Assembly: GCA_000727475.1 (NCBI GenBank)
Contig: KL647315.1
Location: 548,406 to 612,405 of the forward strand
Length of the DNA stretch: 64,000 bases
Reading direction: 5' to 3'
Source: Sarcocystis neurona
Taxonomy: Eukaryota > Apicomplexa > Conoidasida > Eucoccidiorida > Sarcocystidae
The notes below the pieces were generated by a model that was given only the letters and a program-made list of their open reading frames with translations, was not told the DNA's origin and made no database searches. Below are positions 23,907-37,059 of the stretch, piece after piece. Both the position numbers and the translations under genes were made by a program. Numbering within the stretch: the stretch's first letter is position 1; every line of letters starts with the position of its first letter.

Positions 23907-26900
23907 GTACGCAGATCCGCATTTTCGGGTGAAAATCACTTTTCTGCTGGCCAGTCTGGTGTATTTCGTAATCATCCTTTCGTCACCAGCGCCAAATTAT
24001 ACCACCCTACTTACTGTTTGCGGGTATAGATAGACTCGGCTGCCGCCGCTGCTGCTGCGCCCCTCGTCCTCCGCATGCCCAGCTTCTGTGGGGTCCGGGC
24101 GTTGTGGCATCTAACGCAGTCAACGAGTAGTTTTTTCTCACAAAAAAGTGCCGCGTCGTATTCTCGCTTGTGTGGTAGTTGAAAGGACCTCGACCTCCCA
24201 ATGCGACCACAGATATGCCCTCGCTGGCACCGGTCTGCCGCCGGGGGAGGGAGCTGCACAGATGCGCTGGCCCCCCGGGTAAAACCTGGGAAACGGGACA
24301 GCAAAGGTGAAAGATATATCCACAATTACGTCCGCCAGACACAAGTAGATACAAGTCGACTCTCACGCTAGAGGCTACAACACGCAGACGTATAGGCATA
24401 CCCACGCGTCGTCCTCGCGCTTCGTAGTTGTTCGAACCTGCCGAACGTAGCGGGACGATCCCAAGTGCAGAACGGCGTTTCTATCAGAGAACTGCGACGT
24501 GCCGCACGGACTAAGCAGCAAGGAGAGTAAACTTGAGGGACAGAACGGAGAGCGGCAGTCGCACGGAAGGAATAAAACCACCGTCTTAAATGCAGACACG
24601 TCACGAGCGGCAGCAGCAGCAACAGAAGGGACAGCAGCAGCCACGCGAGGGGGGTAGCAACAACAGCAAGAATAGCAGCAGCTGGAGGCGCCGCTGCCGC
24701 TATGCGCGCAGCGATAGGCACACCAGGAGGAGCGGTTAACGTGAAGAGTAGCAATTGCTCGAACAGGAGCGACAGCACCGCTTACAGCAGCAGCGGCAGC
24801 ACTAGCGGCAGGGAGGTCAGCAGAGTCGTGCGGGTAGCAGCAGTAGGGAGAGAAGCATTAATAGCAGCATCAAAAGGAAGAGCGTGACACACAACACACC
24901 CGGTGGCAACAACCGGAGGAACTGCACAGCGGGAGTAGCCGCCGCAGAAATGAGGCGGGTGGTAAGCTGGCGGTGGCGTATAGCATTGGAGCGACAGTGT
25001 CAAGTGGTGCCGATGATGTCACACTGGCTCTTGGAGGCGCAAATGCGTTGTCGATGTCTCTTTTGTGCCACAGGTGTCTAGAGGAATCAATGTAGTTTCG
25101 TGTATCATCACGCACACGAATGGACCTGTCTGCAAGCGGAAGAACACCTGTGTTTATCGGTCCATTTCGAAGCGAGAGTTTGCAGGAGGGTCGTGCTGCG
25201 GGCTTGTTTGCGAGAGGGAGTAGTCAACGGCAAAGGGTGCATTCTCGTGCGGCGTCGTGTTTACATATTTACCAAGGTTGTGAACGGAAGATATATCTAT
25301 GTGTGGGTGCGTGCATGTGTGTAAGGGGCAGAGGCATACGTAACGATGCAGAGGGGTATCTGCACAGGCTGCGTAGCCCCTGCTGCCGGTGTACCTTGTT
25401 TGGAAACAGATGCAGCTATTAGCCCTGCACACATACGTGCGCAGTGTACGTGTGCATGGGTGTGTGAATGGTTCTGTTTGCGCTGCGTGTGTAGTTATGA
25501 TACACGTATTAGAAAGCTTTTTTGCATGTAACTATGCGTGTTTATATGTGTAGAGGGTAAAAATTTCACGGATCAGGCACGTTCGCGTACCTGTGTCTGT
25601 ATGTGTATATTTCTACGTACGCAAGTACTGGGATACGAATTTGGTATGTCCCTCTGTCAGTCTGTATGCATCTGTATGTGTGCGCGCCTGTGCGTACGTC
25701 GCCACATATGCATAAATGTGCGCGCGGGCGAGCAAGCAGAGGCCGTGCAGAAGCTTTAAAGCAAGTGCCCGCTCACGCGAGACTTCATCGGATGTGCGGA
25801 ACTGGTAGAAGGAAGATGTAGTAACATATTTTTTCTACCGGGCTTATTCTCCACGTCCGTCTTGGAGTGTATCTGCGCCGTGGAAGGCGCAGAGGATAAG
25901 TTGTGGGTGTGCACACACCTATGTTTAGCTGCAGAGAGCAGTGACTGCGTCTCCACGTACAGAAACGTGTACAGGACTCTGTGCAGAGCAGCATGTAGGA
26001 GGAAGAAGTATATAGACTGGCTGCAAACAAGTATATCTGTCCATGTGTGTACACGTAACGGGGTGAAAGGCGGACCACAGGACAGATACAGGGAGATAGA
26101 GAAAGACCTGTGTCCGGGCATACTTAGGTGTACAACACAGATGGCTGGGTGATTCTTCGTCGATAGTGGAAAAATTTGTGTGACACCTTTTCTCGTCGTC
26201 AGCTTTGTCAAAGACGTATCGTCGTGGAGTGTCATTGGTCTCTTGTTTCTCGTTTGCGTAACTTACACGCATGAACGGATGTACGCGAATGAATCGATTT
26301 TTGTATCCATGCAACCGTGGGCAATGCTAAACTTCAAATACACAGTTACGTGCGTGTTCGTCTTTTTCGTGTCGAGAAAGAGATCTGTGTGTATCTGTGT
26401 AGCTATATAGACAGATAGTCAGGCACACCAGCAGGATGTATGCATACGTATAGGTCTGCGTGGTTGTGTTCGCCCCTACGCGTCAGTCAATATATAGGTA
26501 CATGGAAGTATACACACGCTTGTGTGGCTGGTTGTGTGGCCGGTTTCCTGTATCCGCTGGCAGTTATGCGTTTGCGTCAGAGAGTCGTCGATGGACGCAG
26601 GTGGTGTATGGTGTAAAGGTGTGTGCACTCATGTGTCTATTTGTCACGCCGACCTTTGTACGTTGTGTGTGTGTGTGTGCTTCTTTTTGGGTTTACCCGC
26701 TGCAGCTGTGCTTTGTGGTTGACATCATCAGCCAGACGCGGGTCCTCGTCGATGGCGCAGGAGTTACGGGGTGAGGAGCTGCTGACGAAAGCGGAAGTTT
26801 TCCGCACACGTTTTTCTTTATAAATGGCATTGTCGTACATGCATAAAACAGAAGCATAACGAAATCAGTATCATGCGCAGGCGCATGAACACCACTGTCA

Positions 26901-28318
26901 CGTGTGAGGCACAGAAATAGCTACGTCCGTACATTGTATGCCTACCCGTTTGCGGGGACTGTCTGCGGCACTGTTCACGCTGAAGAGTGCAATATGTATA
27001 TAAACGTACACGTACTCATGTTTCAGTAGAATGCTGACGTGTGTCTACGCCGTTTATAGAGCAGGCGTCCCATGTGCGCGGGACGTCGATGTGTGTGTGG
27101 CAGGGCTTATAGTAGTGGCGTCTGGGGTAGTTACGCCAGCTGTGACTAGGTGGTCGTTTTTCTCTAACTCAAAAGACCTGAATCATCTACACACGGAAAC
27201 GAAGGCAACAGGAGAAAGGGGTTCCTTGGTTTCTCGTCCGTATCTACAGGAGTGCGTGTGCTGGCAGCAGGCGGCGTTTTACCCCGTTTTCTGAATATAG
27301 ACCGTAGATAAGCATTGTAGACAACGAAGATGCTACACCCATTCGAAGACGAAAGGACGCGTATTCCTAATTGAAAAACAGCGTGCTGGGCCGAAAACGG
27401 AGTGGGCCTTTCAATATGGTTGTGAATTTGTTAACGAGAAGCCTGACTGTTGTGTTTTTCGATGCGAAAGAAGCTGCGCGCGTGAACCTGTTGCAAAAAT
27501 GGCATTACCCGTCTAATTGTTTCATGAGAGGGATGCGAAGGGTGTGATGTTACTAGTCAGAAAAGGGCTGATATTGCGTTTTTGTGAAACACGTACGTGG
27601 TCTTGCAGCACCAAATCCATGTTTCTTACGGGTCTCGTCGACGCGTGTGTGGCCGGGCTGCACGAATAATTTTAGGCACGTGTACAGGTCCCCGCTTCAG
27701 TCCGTTCGTGCGGGGAGAACCAAGTACGAGATCCGAAAGTCTCTGCTGTTTGTTTAGTGTCTCTCAATCAATCGTGTGCACATTACCTGAGACGTACACA
27801 GTTGCACCCGTCTCAATTTGTGCAAACGGATGCTCCTGGTGCTTTGTCTTCATAGGCACAGTACCGGTATTGTAGTCCTTCTTTCTGCGTCATAGGTTAA
27901 TTTCCTCTCATAAGCAGTGCGTGCTGATACGTGTTTCGTGCATGTGAATTCATTATTGCGACCAATTTGGTAGAGCTAGAGAGTGCCCTCTGGCGGGCAC
28001 GTTTGTGTATTTTTGCTTAGTCTGTGTTGAAATCGTGTGTGTCGCATTCCCAGCGTCAGACGGCAGTCGATGCCGATGCAGCGTATCGCGCTGACGGATC
28101 ACTACGTGAAGGTGCCGCGCGGAGTCAGGTCGGTAACGTTGAAGAAAGCAGTGGAAGCAGGAGATATTCTCTCCAAATTTAATTCTTCGTCGTGGGGGAA
28201 GAAACGACAAATTCGGGAGCAGCGGAAGAATATGACAGACTTCGACCGCTTCAAGTTGATGGTGGTCATGAAGCAGCGAAGACGAATCATGCAAGAAAAG
28301 CTGAAAAGCATGAAGTAG
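23835..28318 (+). CDS. RPL14: 60S ribosomal protein L14 (eL14), three exons
   Basis: This is a component of the cytosolic large ribosomal subunit. The exons 23835-23906, 26706-26770 and 28054-28318 join in phase into 133 residues, close to the usual length. Exon 1 gives MPLFTRYYQPGRLCVIQYG, the family KOW-like start. Exon 2 gives the LCFVVDIISQTRVLVDG strand pair. Exon 3 starts with VRRQSMPMQRIALTD and ends with the basic helix MTDFDRFKLMVVMKQRRRI. The MTDFDRFK signature is diagnostic. The first ATG sits in CACCATGC after a pyrimidine-rich leader. Introns of 2.8 and 1.3 kb are unusually long for such a small gene. Stop is TAG. Confidence 0.96.
23907..26705. repeat. RPL14 intron 1 with CAG-type patches
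   Basis: A 2.8-kb intron. 24605-24880 holds interrupted CAG/GCA triplets (CAG on the sense strand, opposite to the Rpt2 introns). The rest is mainly unique, with short TG runs. Open frames over this part are repeat products; no nested gene was seen. Confidence 0.7.
26706..26770 (+). CDS. RPL14: RPL14 exon 2
   Basis: 21 codons plus two bases, ending GVT and two bases of a Gly codon. Acceptor CTGCAG at 26700-26705; donor GTGAGG at 26771. Confidence 0.95.
28054..28318 (+). CDS. RPL14: RPL14 exon 3
   Basis: One base completing the Gly codon, then 87 codons and TAG. Acceptor CCCAG at 28049-28053. It holds the MTDFDRFK signature and the basic C-terminus. Confidence 0.96.
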
Positions 28319-31300
28319 ATGGAAATAAAGCAGCAGGACCGAAAAGTGTTAAATGTTTGAGTGAATATTTGCACGAGGAAGTGGTGTGCATGTAGAGACG
28401 TGAAGAAAGGAGCGTTGTGAGAGAAACGCGAACGCAGATCAGCAGGATGTTTACAAAAACTTTACAGAATGAACTGACGCATCGGCGCACGCGAGTACGG
28501 AACGAAACAAATGTACGTTGAACTATGTGCGCTATTAAAGTAGTAGAAGGACCACCTCAATTTAGAGGGTCGTTGACCTTCGCCGTGCAGAAGCGCAACA
28601 ATGCGGGCATTTCACTGTATGCGAAAACGATGGGCTGCTGGAGCACGCCGATCCAGGACCACCTTGAAAATGAAAAACCCACGCAATATAATGGTTCACA
28701 GCTACATCACGCAGCACCCGCTAACGCTGCTAGAATGCGAGGAGAGCAGAAATTCTTCCCGGACAAATGTCTCACACGAGGGGTGCGGAACGCAATGTTG
28801 GAAATGAAGAGTGATGGGAAGTGCAAACCTTGCGTGCATACGTGGTGCAAAACGCGAAATGGTTTTCGGGTACTACAGTAAGGCCCGGAAGTACTCCCTG
28901 CAATTAGTGGAATTTTCGTGGGCTTCCTTTGGTAAGGAGATCCATGTGACCATCGGGTACGAGTGATCGTCGGGTCACCACCGGTGATGAACTCAAAAGA
29001 CTCAGTAAGAAGTGATGGAACGGCGGAAGGCAGTGCAGGAACTGCGGTTTGTGGGGAGGAGAGATACGTAGGTTGCGGGACTAAGGTGTCATTAACTTCC
29101 GTGTACATACGACAAACGTGTACGAATGTGGCGAAGTGCGAATGTAACCACTAGGTGAGAACCTGAATTTTTTGGGTACCGCTCGATAAAACGGGAGTTT
29201 GTAGTCGGGAACTGCAGGTGCCCTATGTCGGCATTCTAGGAGAACAAGGAACGTGGAAGCTCTGCTCATGAAAATATACCGGAACTCGTTCACAAGTGAC
29301 GACGGGCAACAGGCGTCTTGCGGTAATGATGAGACACGTATCACGAATACGCACGGACCCGAAAATCATGTTTCACTGGCAATGAAGAGAAAATTTTACG
29401 CAGGTTTTTATTTGGGAGCCATGAAAATTTGGTCACCTGAGGTTTACGAGGTGTCACAAACAGTAACGTTGCGCTTCTGGTGACGGAATACAGGACAGTT
29501 TCCGTACTGGGGAAAAATGTGTTGATCCATTCTGTAAAGGGACAAGGTAGACGAAGTGCATCCTCTAGTGATGAACAAAGAAGAGAAGCACTGATCATCG
29601 TGAGAGGCACGATTGGTGACACGTGGAGAGCCCGCACGGACGCTTGAAGCCCAGCGAACCGTCTAGTCGAAGCAGTTGTCACTTCCGAGTGGTGAACAAC
29701 TCTATCGTGAGTGCCGAACAACACAAGATCTGTCACACTGTGAATTCCAGGGGGTCGCAGTGGCAACGACTACACTCACGAGGAATGAGTACCAGTCATT
29801 CTGAGTTGACACGAAGCAGAAAGCCCAAACTTGAGAGGGTAGAAAGTGTTCGCTTTTTTCCCTATAAAGGAGATCAATAGACGCTTTCCAACAAGAGAAA
29901 GCAGCTGCTCTCGAAGCACAGAGAGAAAAAGCTTCGCTTGTGTGCGAAGTAGTTAGGGCACGACTCGGGGACCTCGGTGTTTGTGCTTCCTGAACAGCTG
30001 AAGAGATACGTAGCCTGACTTCGGTGTTTGAGCACACTCGTGCGGAAATTGCTTACGAGAGTCATGAGAAGACCGGGGAAGTGAATGTCAGTATAATCCC
30101 CCCTAATGTGGCTGCGTAACGCTTCTTGAAAGAAGTAGAACCACGGTCGTAATTAATTGTATTTGCATTTTTGTACATGTACGTATAAACACACGTAAAC
30201 TTTATTCTGCAGCATCGATGCATAGACACATGCATGCATTCGGATCTTGTAGACCTTAAAACAGTCGCACATGTACAGGCAGGCACTACTACATACGCGC
30301 ATCTATATACGGATAACAGATATCCATATTTATGTACACATGTGTATGCATGCGGATGTAGCACACAGAAGCACGAGCAGAGCTGTCCGTAGCGCTTTTG
30401 CAGAGCTGACAACATGGAGTGTGAGACACTGGCAAAAGGCAGAGAACAGGAATGCTCTCCAGGGAAAATTCAGGATACACGCCTGCAACAGCAGAACCAC
30501 TCAAGCAGTTGCAGCATTAATGGCAAACAAAAATGACGGAGCCTCAACGCGCTTTATTGCTTACGCTTGAAGGCCATAAGGGAGCATATTGACGAAGTCT
30601 AGGGTCGCAATACGTCGAACACAACACAGAGCAGAGCACTGCAGCCACCGCCTGGAAGGTACACCACACGAACCATGGGAATGAGAAAATACATCATAGA
30701 AAACTTGGGCACCCCGGCAATAGCGAGCATTAAACCCTACATTAAAAAGCTTCAACGAAGCTCGCTAGTAAATGGTGGGAGTGCACACTAATTAACTTTT
30801 GTCTGGTAGATCTCAGTGTCGGGCATAGCTGGCAACGCGGAGTAACATACGTTGTTGACGAGATAATGCTGTCACCCAGTACTTGGTTGGGGCTTCGCGA
30901 CCACAGACAGCACAACACGAATTCGAGCGGTCACAAAGTGGAGTGGCACCTTACGTGAACTCCTTGTTTGAATCAAACACAGTCTCCCGTAGTGTTCAGG
31001 CGGTATGTGTAGGAGTTACTCTTCTTTTTCTTAAAGGGGAAAGTCTGCGCCATATTTTGTACGACTGACGCTACTTCTGCGTGTGATGGCTTCTCGATTC
31101 AGTGGTGCATGACTTACGAATCCCGCTGTGGGCGACGACTTGGTTTTGAAGTCTCTTCGGGAGTACCGTGACAAGTAGGATCAACGGCTACTCAGTAGAC
31201 TTCCTTAATTCTTCTTTTCCAACGATAGATGCTCGCAGGCACTACAAGTGTGGGTACGCTACCACAAAAGGGGACACTGCAGCGACCACTGCACCCCAAT

Positions 31301-31620
31301 TGGCAACTCGAGGCAAGGAGAACTGTTTTTCTGCTACGATGGGGGCAGCGAACATTCGTGTGCACCTACTTTATTTGCTGCGTCTGTAGATCTCGCGTTG
31401 CCATCTTTCTTTTGTTTGCGATATGCAGTGTCTCGATTCTAACACACCTCTCAGTATCTGCATATTCTTGAAAAAGACCTTTAAGCATCCTCAATACGTA
31501 CGTAGCCTTGTAACATACGGTGCCTGACGTAAAAGCTGTGACGCCAGTGTGCGGGTCTGAATGAGAATTTAGTAGAAGATGCGGTAGCGGCAAAGCTTAC
31601 CTCTGACACGGCGCTCCAGC
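28319..31620. other. Microsatellite-poor region with interrupted coding-like frames
   Basis: Unlike the rest of the window this block has almost no simple repeats. At about 29350-29640 the + frame runs with coding-like composition but is broken by TGA codons. At 29880-30115 an Ala/Glu-rich, coiled-coil-like + frame carries a TGA and a TAA. At 30410-30790 another + frame is broken by TGA and TAG. No protein family could be named. It may be a decayed gene or transposon; it could also be ordinary sequence read by chance. Confidence 0.35.
29350..30790 (+). pseudogene. Possible decayed coding sequence, interrupted mainly by TGA
   Basis: Three neighbouring + frame segments (29350-29640, 29880-30115, 30410-30790) have protein-like composition, rich in Glu, Lys, Arg and Ala, with few Cys/Tyr repeats. 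They are punctuated by single stops rather than by many. In the first segment and its continuation to about 29820 all the stops are TGA, which C-to-T change of CGA would produce. No reverse transcriptase, integrase or other domain was recognised, so the retro-element idea is only a guess. Confidence 0.28.
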
Positions 31621-31638
31621 GTGTGAGGCAAGGCTGCA

Positions 31639-31991
31639 TATCATGCTACAACAGGACGGTATTCTTGCTACAACAGGAAGTTATCCTTGCTACAACAGGA
31701 AGGTATTCTTGCCACAAGAAGATGGTATTCTTGCTACAGCAAGAAGGTATTCTTACTACAGCAAGCAGCTATTCTTTACACTACCGCAAGTTATTCTTGC
31801 TACTACGGCACGTTATTCGTGCTACCACGGCACGTTATTCGTGCTACCACGGCACGTTAGTCGTGCTACTACGGCACGTTAGTCGTGCTACTACGGCACG
31901 TTATTCGTGCTACTACGGCACGTTAGTCGTGCTACTACGGCACGTTATTCGTGCTACTACGGCAAGGTATTCTTGTTACTACGGAAACTTA
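31639..31991. repeat. 22-bp minisatellite of hairpin units, about 16 copies
   Basis: Exact 22-bp period (unit starts 31661, 31683, 31705, 31727, 31749, 31771, 31793 and on). Later units read ATTCGTGCTACTACGGCACGTT, in two words: ATTCGTGCTACTACG then GCACGTT. In them CGTGC pairs with GCACG. An earlier unit at 31727 has CTTGC pairing with GCAAG. The paired arms change together between halves of the array. The open frame across it is a 22-residue-period artefact. Confidence 0.9.
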
Positions 31992-34900
31992 TACTTACAT
32001 GATGGGTGCCGTCTATACGGAGTGAGGTTTCCGTGCATACGTGTTATACCTCTTCTTCACGTACAACTGCATAGAGGACGCATGCTAATCCATTTGAGTT
32101 ACCGTACTGCTGATACAGTCGCTAGTGCCACAACTGCAGGTCAAGTCGTCCGCGTCACTTTTTAGCGCATGACTAGACAGCTCTGCCCTGCCAGCACTAC
32201 AGGGCACGCTGGGGTACGAGAACTGCTGCGCACGACTTTGAACGCCAACATGTCAGTTCTGTGTTTACGCTGCTGCAGGTGGTGTTGGTATTCCCCGTGT
32301 ATCTAATTTTTAGCCGCTGATGCTGCTGCTGTACAGGCACTCTTGGGCGGGTACTTTTGTCTTCTCTCCTGACACTTGTTAATACCCGCCGTTGTCACTT
32401 ACTTATTCTGAGCATGCAGCTCTGGGTTCTCTGCTGCGTGTGCAAACTGTGCGCACAATCATCGGTATTACGTCCGTGTGATTGGATCCACTACACGACC
32501 TTCCACTTCTCTCCACTGCAACTGCCTGTGGCATTCAAGGCTGGCTCGTCTCTTCAAAGCTGACAGCTGGAGCCGTCAGGTTTGCTGCTGCGTGATGTCT
32601 GTGTGTGCTACTCTCAAAGGACATAGTATCGACTCACTCGCCAACTACTATGCGTCCCTCTAGTATATTCTCCTCTTTGCAGGTGAGTGTTTGCATCTTC
32701 GCATTCTCCACCTGGTTCCGCCGGCACGCAAAGGAACACGTTTAGCCTTGCTCTAACAACCAAAAGTCCTGCATTACCCCTGGAATGGGTACAGCTTCGC
32801 TACAGCGGCAGAATAGTTCGCATTACGCCTGGTGGGGTCCATGCCAGCGGCCGGTTATGCTTGTTGCTCTGTACCTGCTGTTCGTGCCGCTGCTGTTGGG
32901 AGCTCGTCGTACGCAGAACGCCTCACGTGGTCGCGGTGACGACGAAGACGAAGAAGTCGCTATCGCCGTTGTTCGTGCTCTCACAAGGTGTCGCTCGCAC
33001 CTGCGTCTAAAAGGCGCACAACTCCTAACGTCAGTGCTTGTGCCGGTACTGGCCTTTCGCTGCTGGGCAGCTACTACCACTATCTTTTTGCGGCTTCCGC
33101 TGTTCCCCTGCTGCTCTGCTGCTAGCTGCTGCCAGCCTTCTCTTCACATTTGGCGCTTTCCTGCTCCCAGGGCTATTACGGAGCCGCCTGCTATTGCCAG
33201 TGCTGTTGCTGCTGCTACCACTGCTGCTGCTACTGCTACTGCCGCTGCTGCAGCTACTACTGCCGCTGGTGCTGCTACTACTGCCGCTGCTGGTGTTACT
33301 GCTTCCGCTGCTGCTGTTGCTGCTGCCGCTGCTGTTGCTGTTGCTGCTGCCGCGGCTGCTGCTGGTACTGTGGTCGCTGCTGCACCTGCCAGTGATGCTG
33401 CTGTCCCTGGTGGGCCATCTATCGTCCCCGTGCCTTGGTTCGGCTGCTGCAGCTGGTTCCGCTGCTGATCATCTTGGCACCATGCCAGTGTTGCAGCAGC
33501 TGCACACACGGTTTCCTTTATCGATGTTTCGTCCGTTCGTGCGTAGGAGTTCTGCAGAGGGCTCTCCTTCGGCGTTCCAATTTTCCTGCGCAATCACACA
33601 GAAGGGAGACTTTGCGTCTTTTTCCGCGCTGTATTCGAAACCCGCCTGTCTTTCTGCAGCAGTGACGTTCGTACACCCTTAATTGTTTTGTAGGACACCC
33701 CTCCGGCTGCTGCAGCAGCTGTAGTTTTCGCGTATGTTGTGCATGAAGTCAAGATGCCTCAGTCCTCTGCCCCCAGCTGGCGTTTTGCGACCGAGTAAGG
33801 CGAGTAGCTAACTCCACATCGTTTGGGATGCTCCCCTCCAGGGACCTGGAGAGTCCCTCATTTTCCGCGGGTCACGCAGGCTGTGTAGCTGCTGCGAGCC
33901 TTGTGTGCAGATGCGTACAGAAGTCCATCTTCCCCCAGCGATGATACGTAGATGCACATCTAAAGCTGCTACACATTTACTTCTGGAGCTGGCGTATGCC
34001 ATCTACTTGCGCAGCCGACAGATGGGCACACGATTGGCGTTTCGTGTCAAGATCCACGTAGGCACATCACATACATATCTATCTATTGCGTTTCTGTATG
34101 CGTGCCCAGCTGTATCTCACAGGTAACGCATCCTCCACAGGTAAGGAATATAAGTCAGATAGTTTAACCCTCTCACTTCTCCAGGTCGTCTGCCTAAAAC
34201 GGATCCGTATGCCCGTCAGTGGTAGCATGTCCGTCGTGTATGCGAAAGATCCGCCCGCCTCCACTTTAAACAGTTGCGCACATGCGTATCTGCAGATCTA
34301 ATTTTTCCTGCTTGTGGATACGTACATAAAAAATCACACATATCTTCGTTGATGCCTCTGTGTCTCTCTCGTCACTCAGCAGTTCTCTTCCACTTTAGTT
34401 TGTGCACGCTTTCCTCTTCGTTCTGTCGATAGACGCTTGCGCATTCCTATATACATATATATACATATATATGTATATATGCATATATATATATACACAC
34501 ACATGTGTACGTACACAGATTTCTGCCCGTATGTACAGATACACATACATAGATCTATGCACATACATATAGTAACACGATGATCCTAAGTATGTAGACG
34601 TATACATATAGCTTTCTCGTACGTATGCACAAAGAGACGAGGTAGATCTGAACAAAGCGAGAGAGGGCAGGCGCTGCCCCGCCCTCTGCTGCTGCGTGTA
34701 CCAACTTCTGGCAGTACGGCTTCTGCTGTTGCTGCGGCCGGGAGCACAGGAACCGACGCAGAAGGGGGCTGGTGCAGCGGCAGATGTGAACTCTGACGTC
34801 CTTGTCATTTCTTCGCAACACAGCTGCGACGCGTCAGGTTCTGTCAACGTTTTCCGCTGCTGCTGTCCGTGCTAATCCTGCTGCTTTTGTTATCAGTTCC

Positions 34901-36957
34901 TCGGGTGCTGCTGCGTTTCTTCCTACGACTGTTCTTGGGGTTGGTGCTGCGTCATACTTCTTGACCCAGCGTGTGCCGCTGCTTTTGCCGCCGTCCCTGC
35001 TGTTGCGATTGCTTCTGCTGCGAGTTTGGGCTGCTGCTGCGAGTTCTCCTGCGTCTTTTTGTGTGGTTGCGGCGGCTTCATACTTCTTGTTCCGGCGACT
35101 GCTGCCGGTGGTGCTCCCGCTGCCGCTGCTGCTGGTGGCTCTGCTGCCGTCGCAGCTGCTGCATCTCCTTTCGCGTTAGCTGTCGCCCACGGTGTTTCTG
35201 CTGCTGGTGTTGCTGCCCTTGTGACTGCCTTCGCTATCGCTAGGAGTGTTGTCGTTGCCTTTTCTGCCGCGCGTGCTGCTGCTGCTGCCGCGTCAAATGT
35301 TGCTGCCGCTGTAGGCTGCTTCACCTGTCTTTGGTGTCTGCTGCTGCTGATGATGAGATTGGTAGCGTGCCGCTACTGTTGCTGCAGCTCCTGTCCCGGC
35401 GCTGCAACGACAACCGTGCAACATTCGATCTCCCTGCTGCACCTCCTGCAGTATCGTCTATGCTGCTCATACAGCTGCCTCTTCTCATCGGTGTTTGGCC
35501 CTTGCAGTGCTGTAGTGGGGTCGTGTCTCTGCACCGCTGCTCTGCTTCTCGTTCCCGCGTCTCGCCGCCGCCTTTCTCAGCGACCGCGTCTCCTTTTCGG
35601 TGCAGTGCTCGCAGCTGCTGGTGTCCTGTCTACAGTCCTCCGTGATGAAAGACGTACGGCGGTCTTCCCGTTTCACTGTCTCGTCGCACAGCGCCCACTC
35701 GCACTTTCCTCCACCAGTGCGCGTACACCCAGACGCATATATCCTGGCCTCAGCGTACCTGGTTGCAGAGCGGTAGCCGGTATAGCACGACACTCGTTTC
35801 TCGCAGCTTTCCTTTTGAGTTCTTCGCCCGTCTCCGTCCCTGCGCAGACCACTTCTTCCCCGAACCGCAGGGTGTACGCGACACTCCACCCACAGCAGTC
35901 GCCTGACGCTGCCAGGTGTCGATCTCTTCATTTCGCCCTTTTTACGTGATGACGCGCCGTGGTGCTGCCCATCTGTCTGTCTCTGCGTTTCACTTTCTCT
36001 CTCTGTTGGATGCTGTTCTTTCTTGCTGCTGTCCGGCAGCAGCTCCTGCGCGCAGCTGCCTGTGTGTGTGTTGACGCCGTGATGCGTGCTTGGTTATCCG
36101 TGACGGAAACCAGAGAGCGGCCTCGCGTCACCCGCTCTCGCAGCAGGTGCAGTTCTGCTGCTGCCTGTGCCATCAGTGAGACCGCTGTAACTTACTCTTC
36201 TCGGCTGCAGAGCACGCAAAGGTGCTGCTGCAGGCCGTGCCGAGGTGCACCACACCCCCCTCTTCTCGCTTTTGCGTGTGTCTCGTCCCTTTCCGCCTCC
36301 CCCCCTACAGCGACGCGGACACATACTCGTGTCTGTGTGTATGCTTGAACATCCGTCTGTCTTCTTGTGTCGGCCCTCAAGCCCCCGTGGCCTTGTCGCC
36401 CACCTTTCTACACACCGAACAAGCGTTCTCCACTCTCAGCCGTGTCTACGTAGAGCTCGTACATGCCGAGTCTTCGGCTCTGCGCACCTCCTCTTCCGTC
36501 CAATCGTGTGTGCTTCTGTGTGGTGTTGCGAACAGACTGCCCTTTCCCCACGTTGTGTCGCACACGGTCGGGTCGCTGTGTGTGGGGACTGTCCAGCTGC
36601 ATGCCCTCTGCATCTTTGCTTCCTGCTTTTACGGCTTGCATGTAGGTGCCGTCGCCAGCTGTTTGCACTTGCCCTATTCTCCATGCCACGCGAGCTGCAG
36701 CTCTCTGAATTGCTCTCTGCGCAGGCGCCGACCCATGCGGCAGGCTCGTGCGGGCATGTGCTGCTCAGCAGTCCCCTCCTGGCTTCGTGCACTTGCAGGG
36801 GCGACTGCGTTCCTCGGTGATGCTCCATTAGAGCCACACTCACCCGTCGCACTCGCGTTACGCGTGTCCTCCTCGTTGCACTGAGTGCTGTTGTTCTGAG
36901 GAGTGAATTTGACGTTCTTTGAGTTCGCTGCGCGCTGCGCGTGTTGTTCTTCTGCAG
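31992..36957. repeat. CTG/GCTGCTACT-rich low-complexity region upstream of the hydrolase
   Basis: Dense interrupted GCT/CTG triplets lie at 32860-33480 and 34690-35400, with mixed sequence elsewhere. Long open frames on both strands (Ala-, Leu- or Cys-rich) reflect the triplets. At 33482-33682 a + frame starting MPVLQQLHTRF could be a real N-terminal exon with transit-peptide-like composition, possibly of the hydrolase, but no matching donor phase was found. TATA runs lie at 34448-34500. Confidence 0.5.
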
Positions 36958-37059
36958 CAAAGGTCGGTTTCACGTGAAGTCTTTCAAAGGCTACAAACTC
37001 GCCTGTGTTGTGGACGTGCGCTTTCCAGACTGCAACAAAGTCGCCATTCTGTGCCCAGG
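36958..37059 (+). CDS. Hydrolase exon 1 (first found)
   Basis: One base plus 33 codons plus two bases: KGRFHVKSFKGYKL to ILCPG. The acceptor is CTTCTGCAG at 36949-36957 after a T-rich tract; the donor is GCAAGT at 37060. Confidence 0.75.

Noticed and set aside
31623..32165. 180-codon + frame over the 22-bp repeat
   Set aside because: The 22-bp period read in three frames gives a 22-residue repeat; this is an artefact of the array.
32785..33468. 227-codon Ala-rich + open frame
   Set aside because: Produced by GCTGCTACT-type triplets that are open in several frames on both strands. No flanking splice signals or domain.
35026..35949. 307-codon + open frame
   Set aside because: Ala/Cys/Leu-rich repeat translation changing into mixed sequence; no homology recognised, and the opposite strand is equally open.
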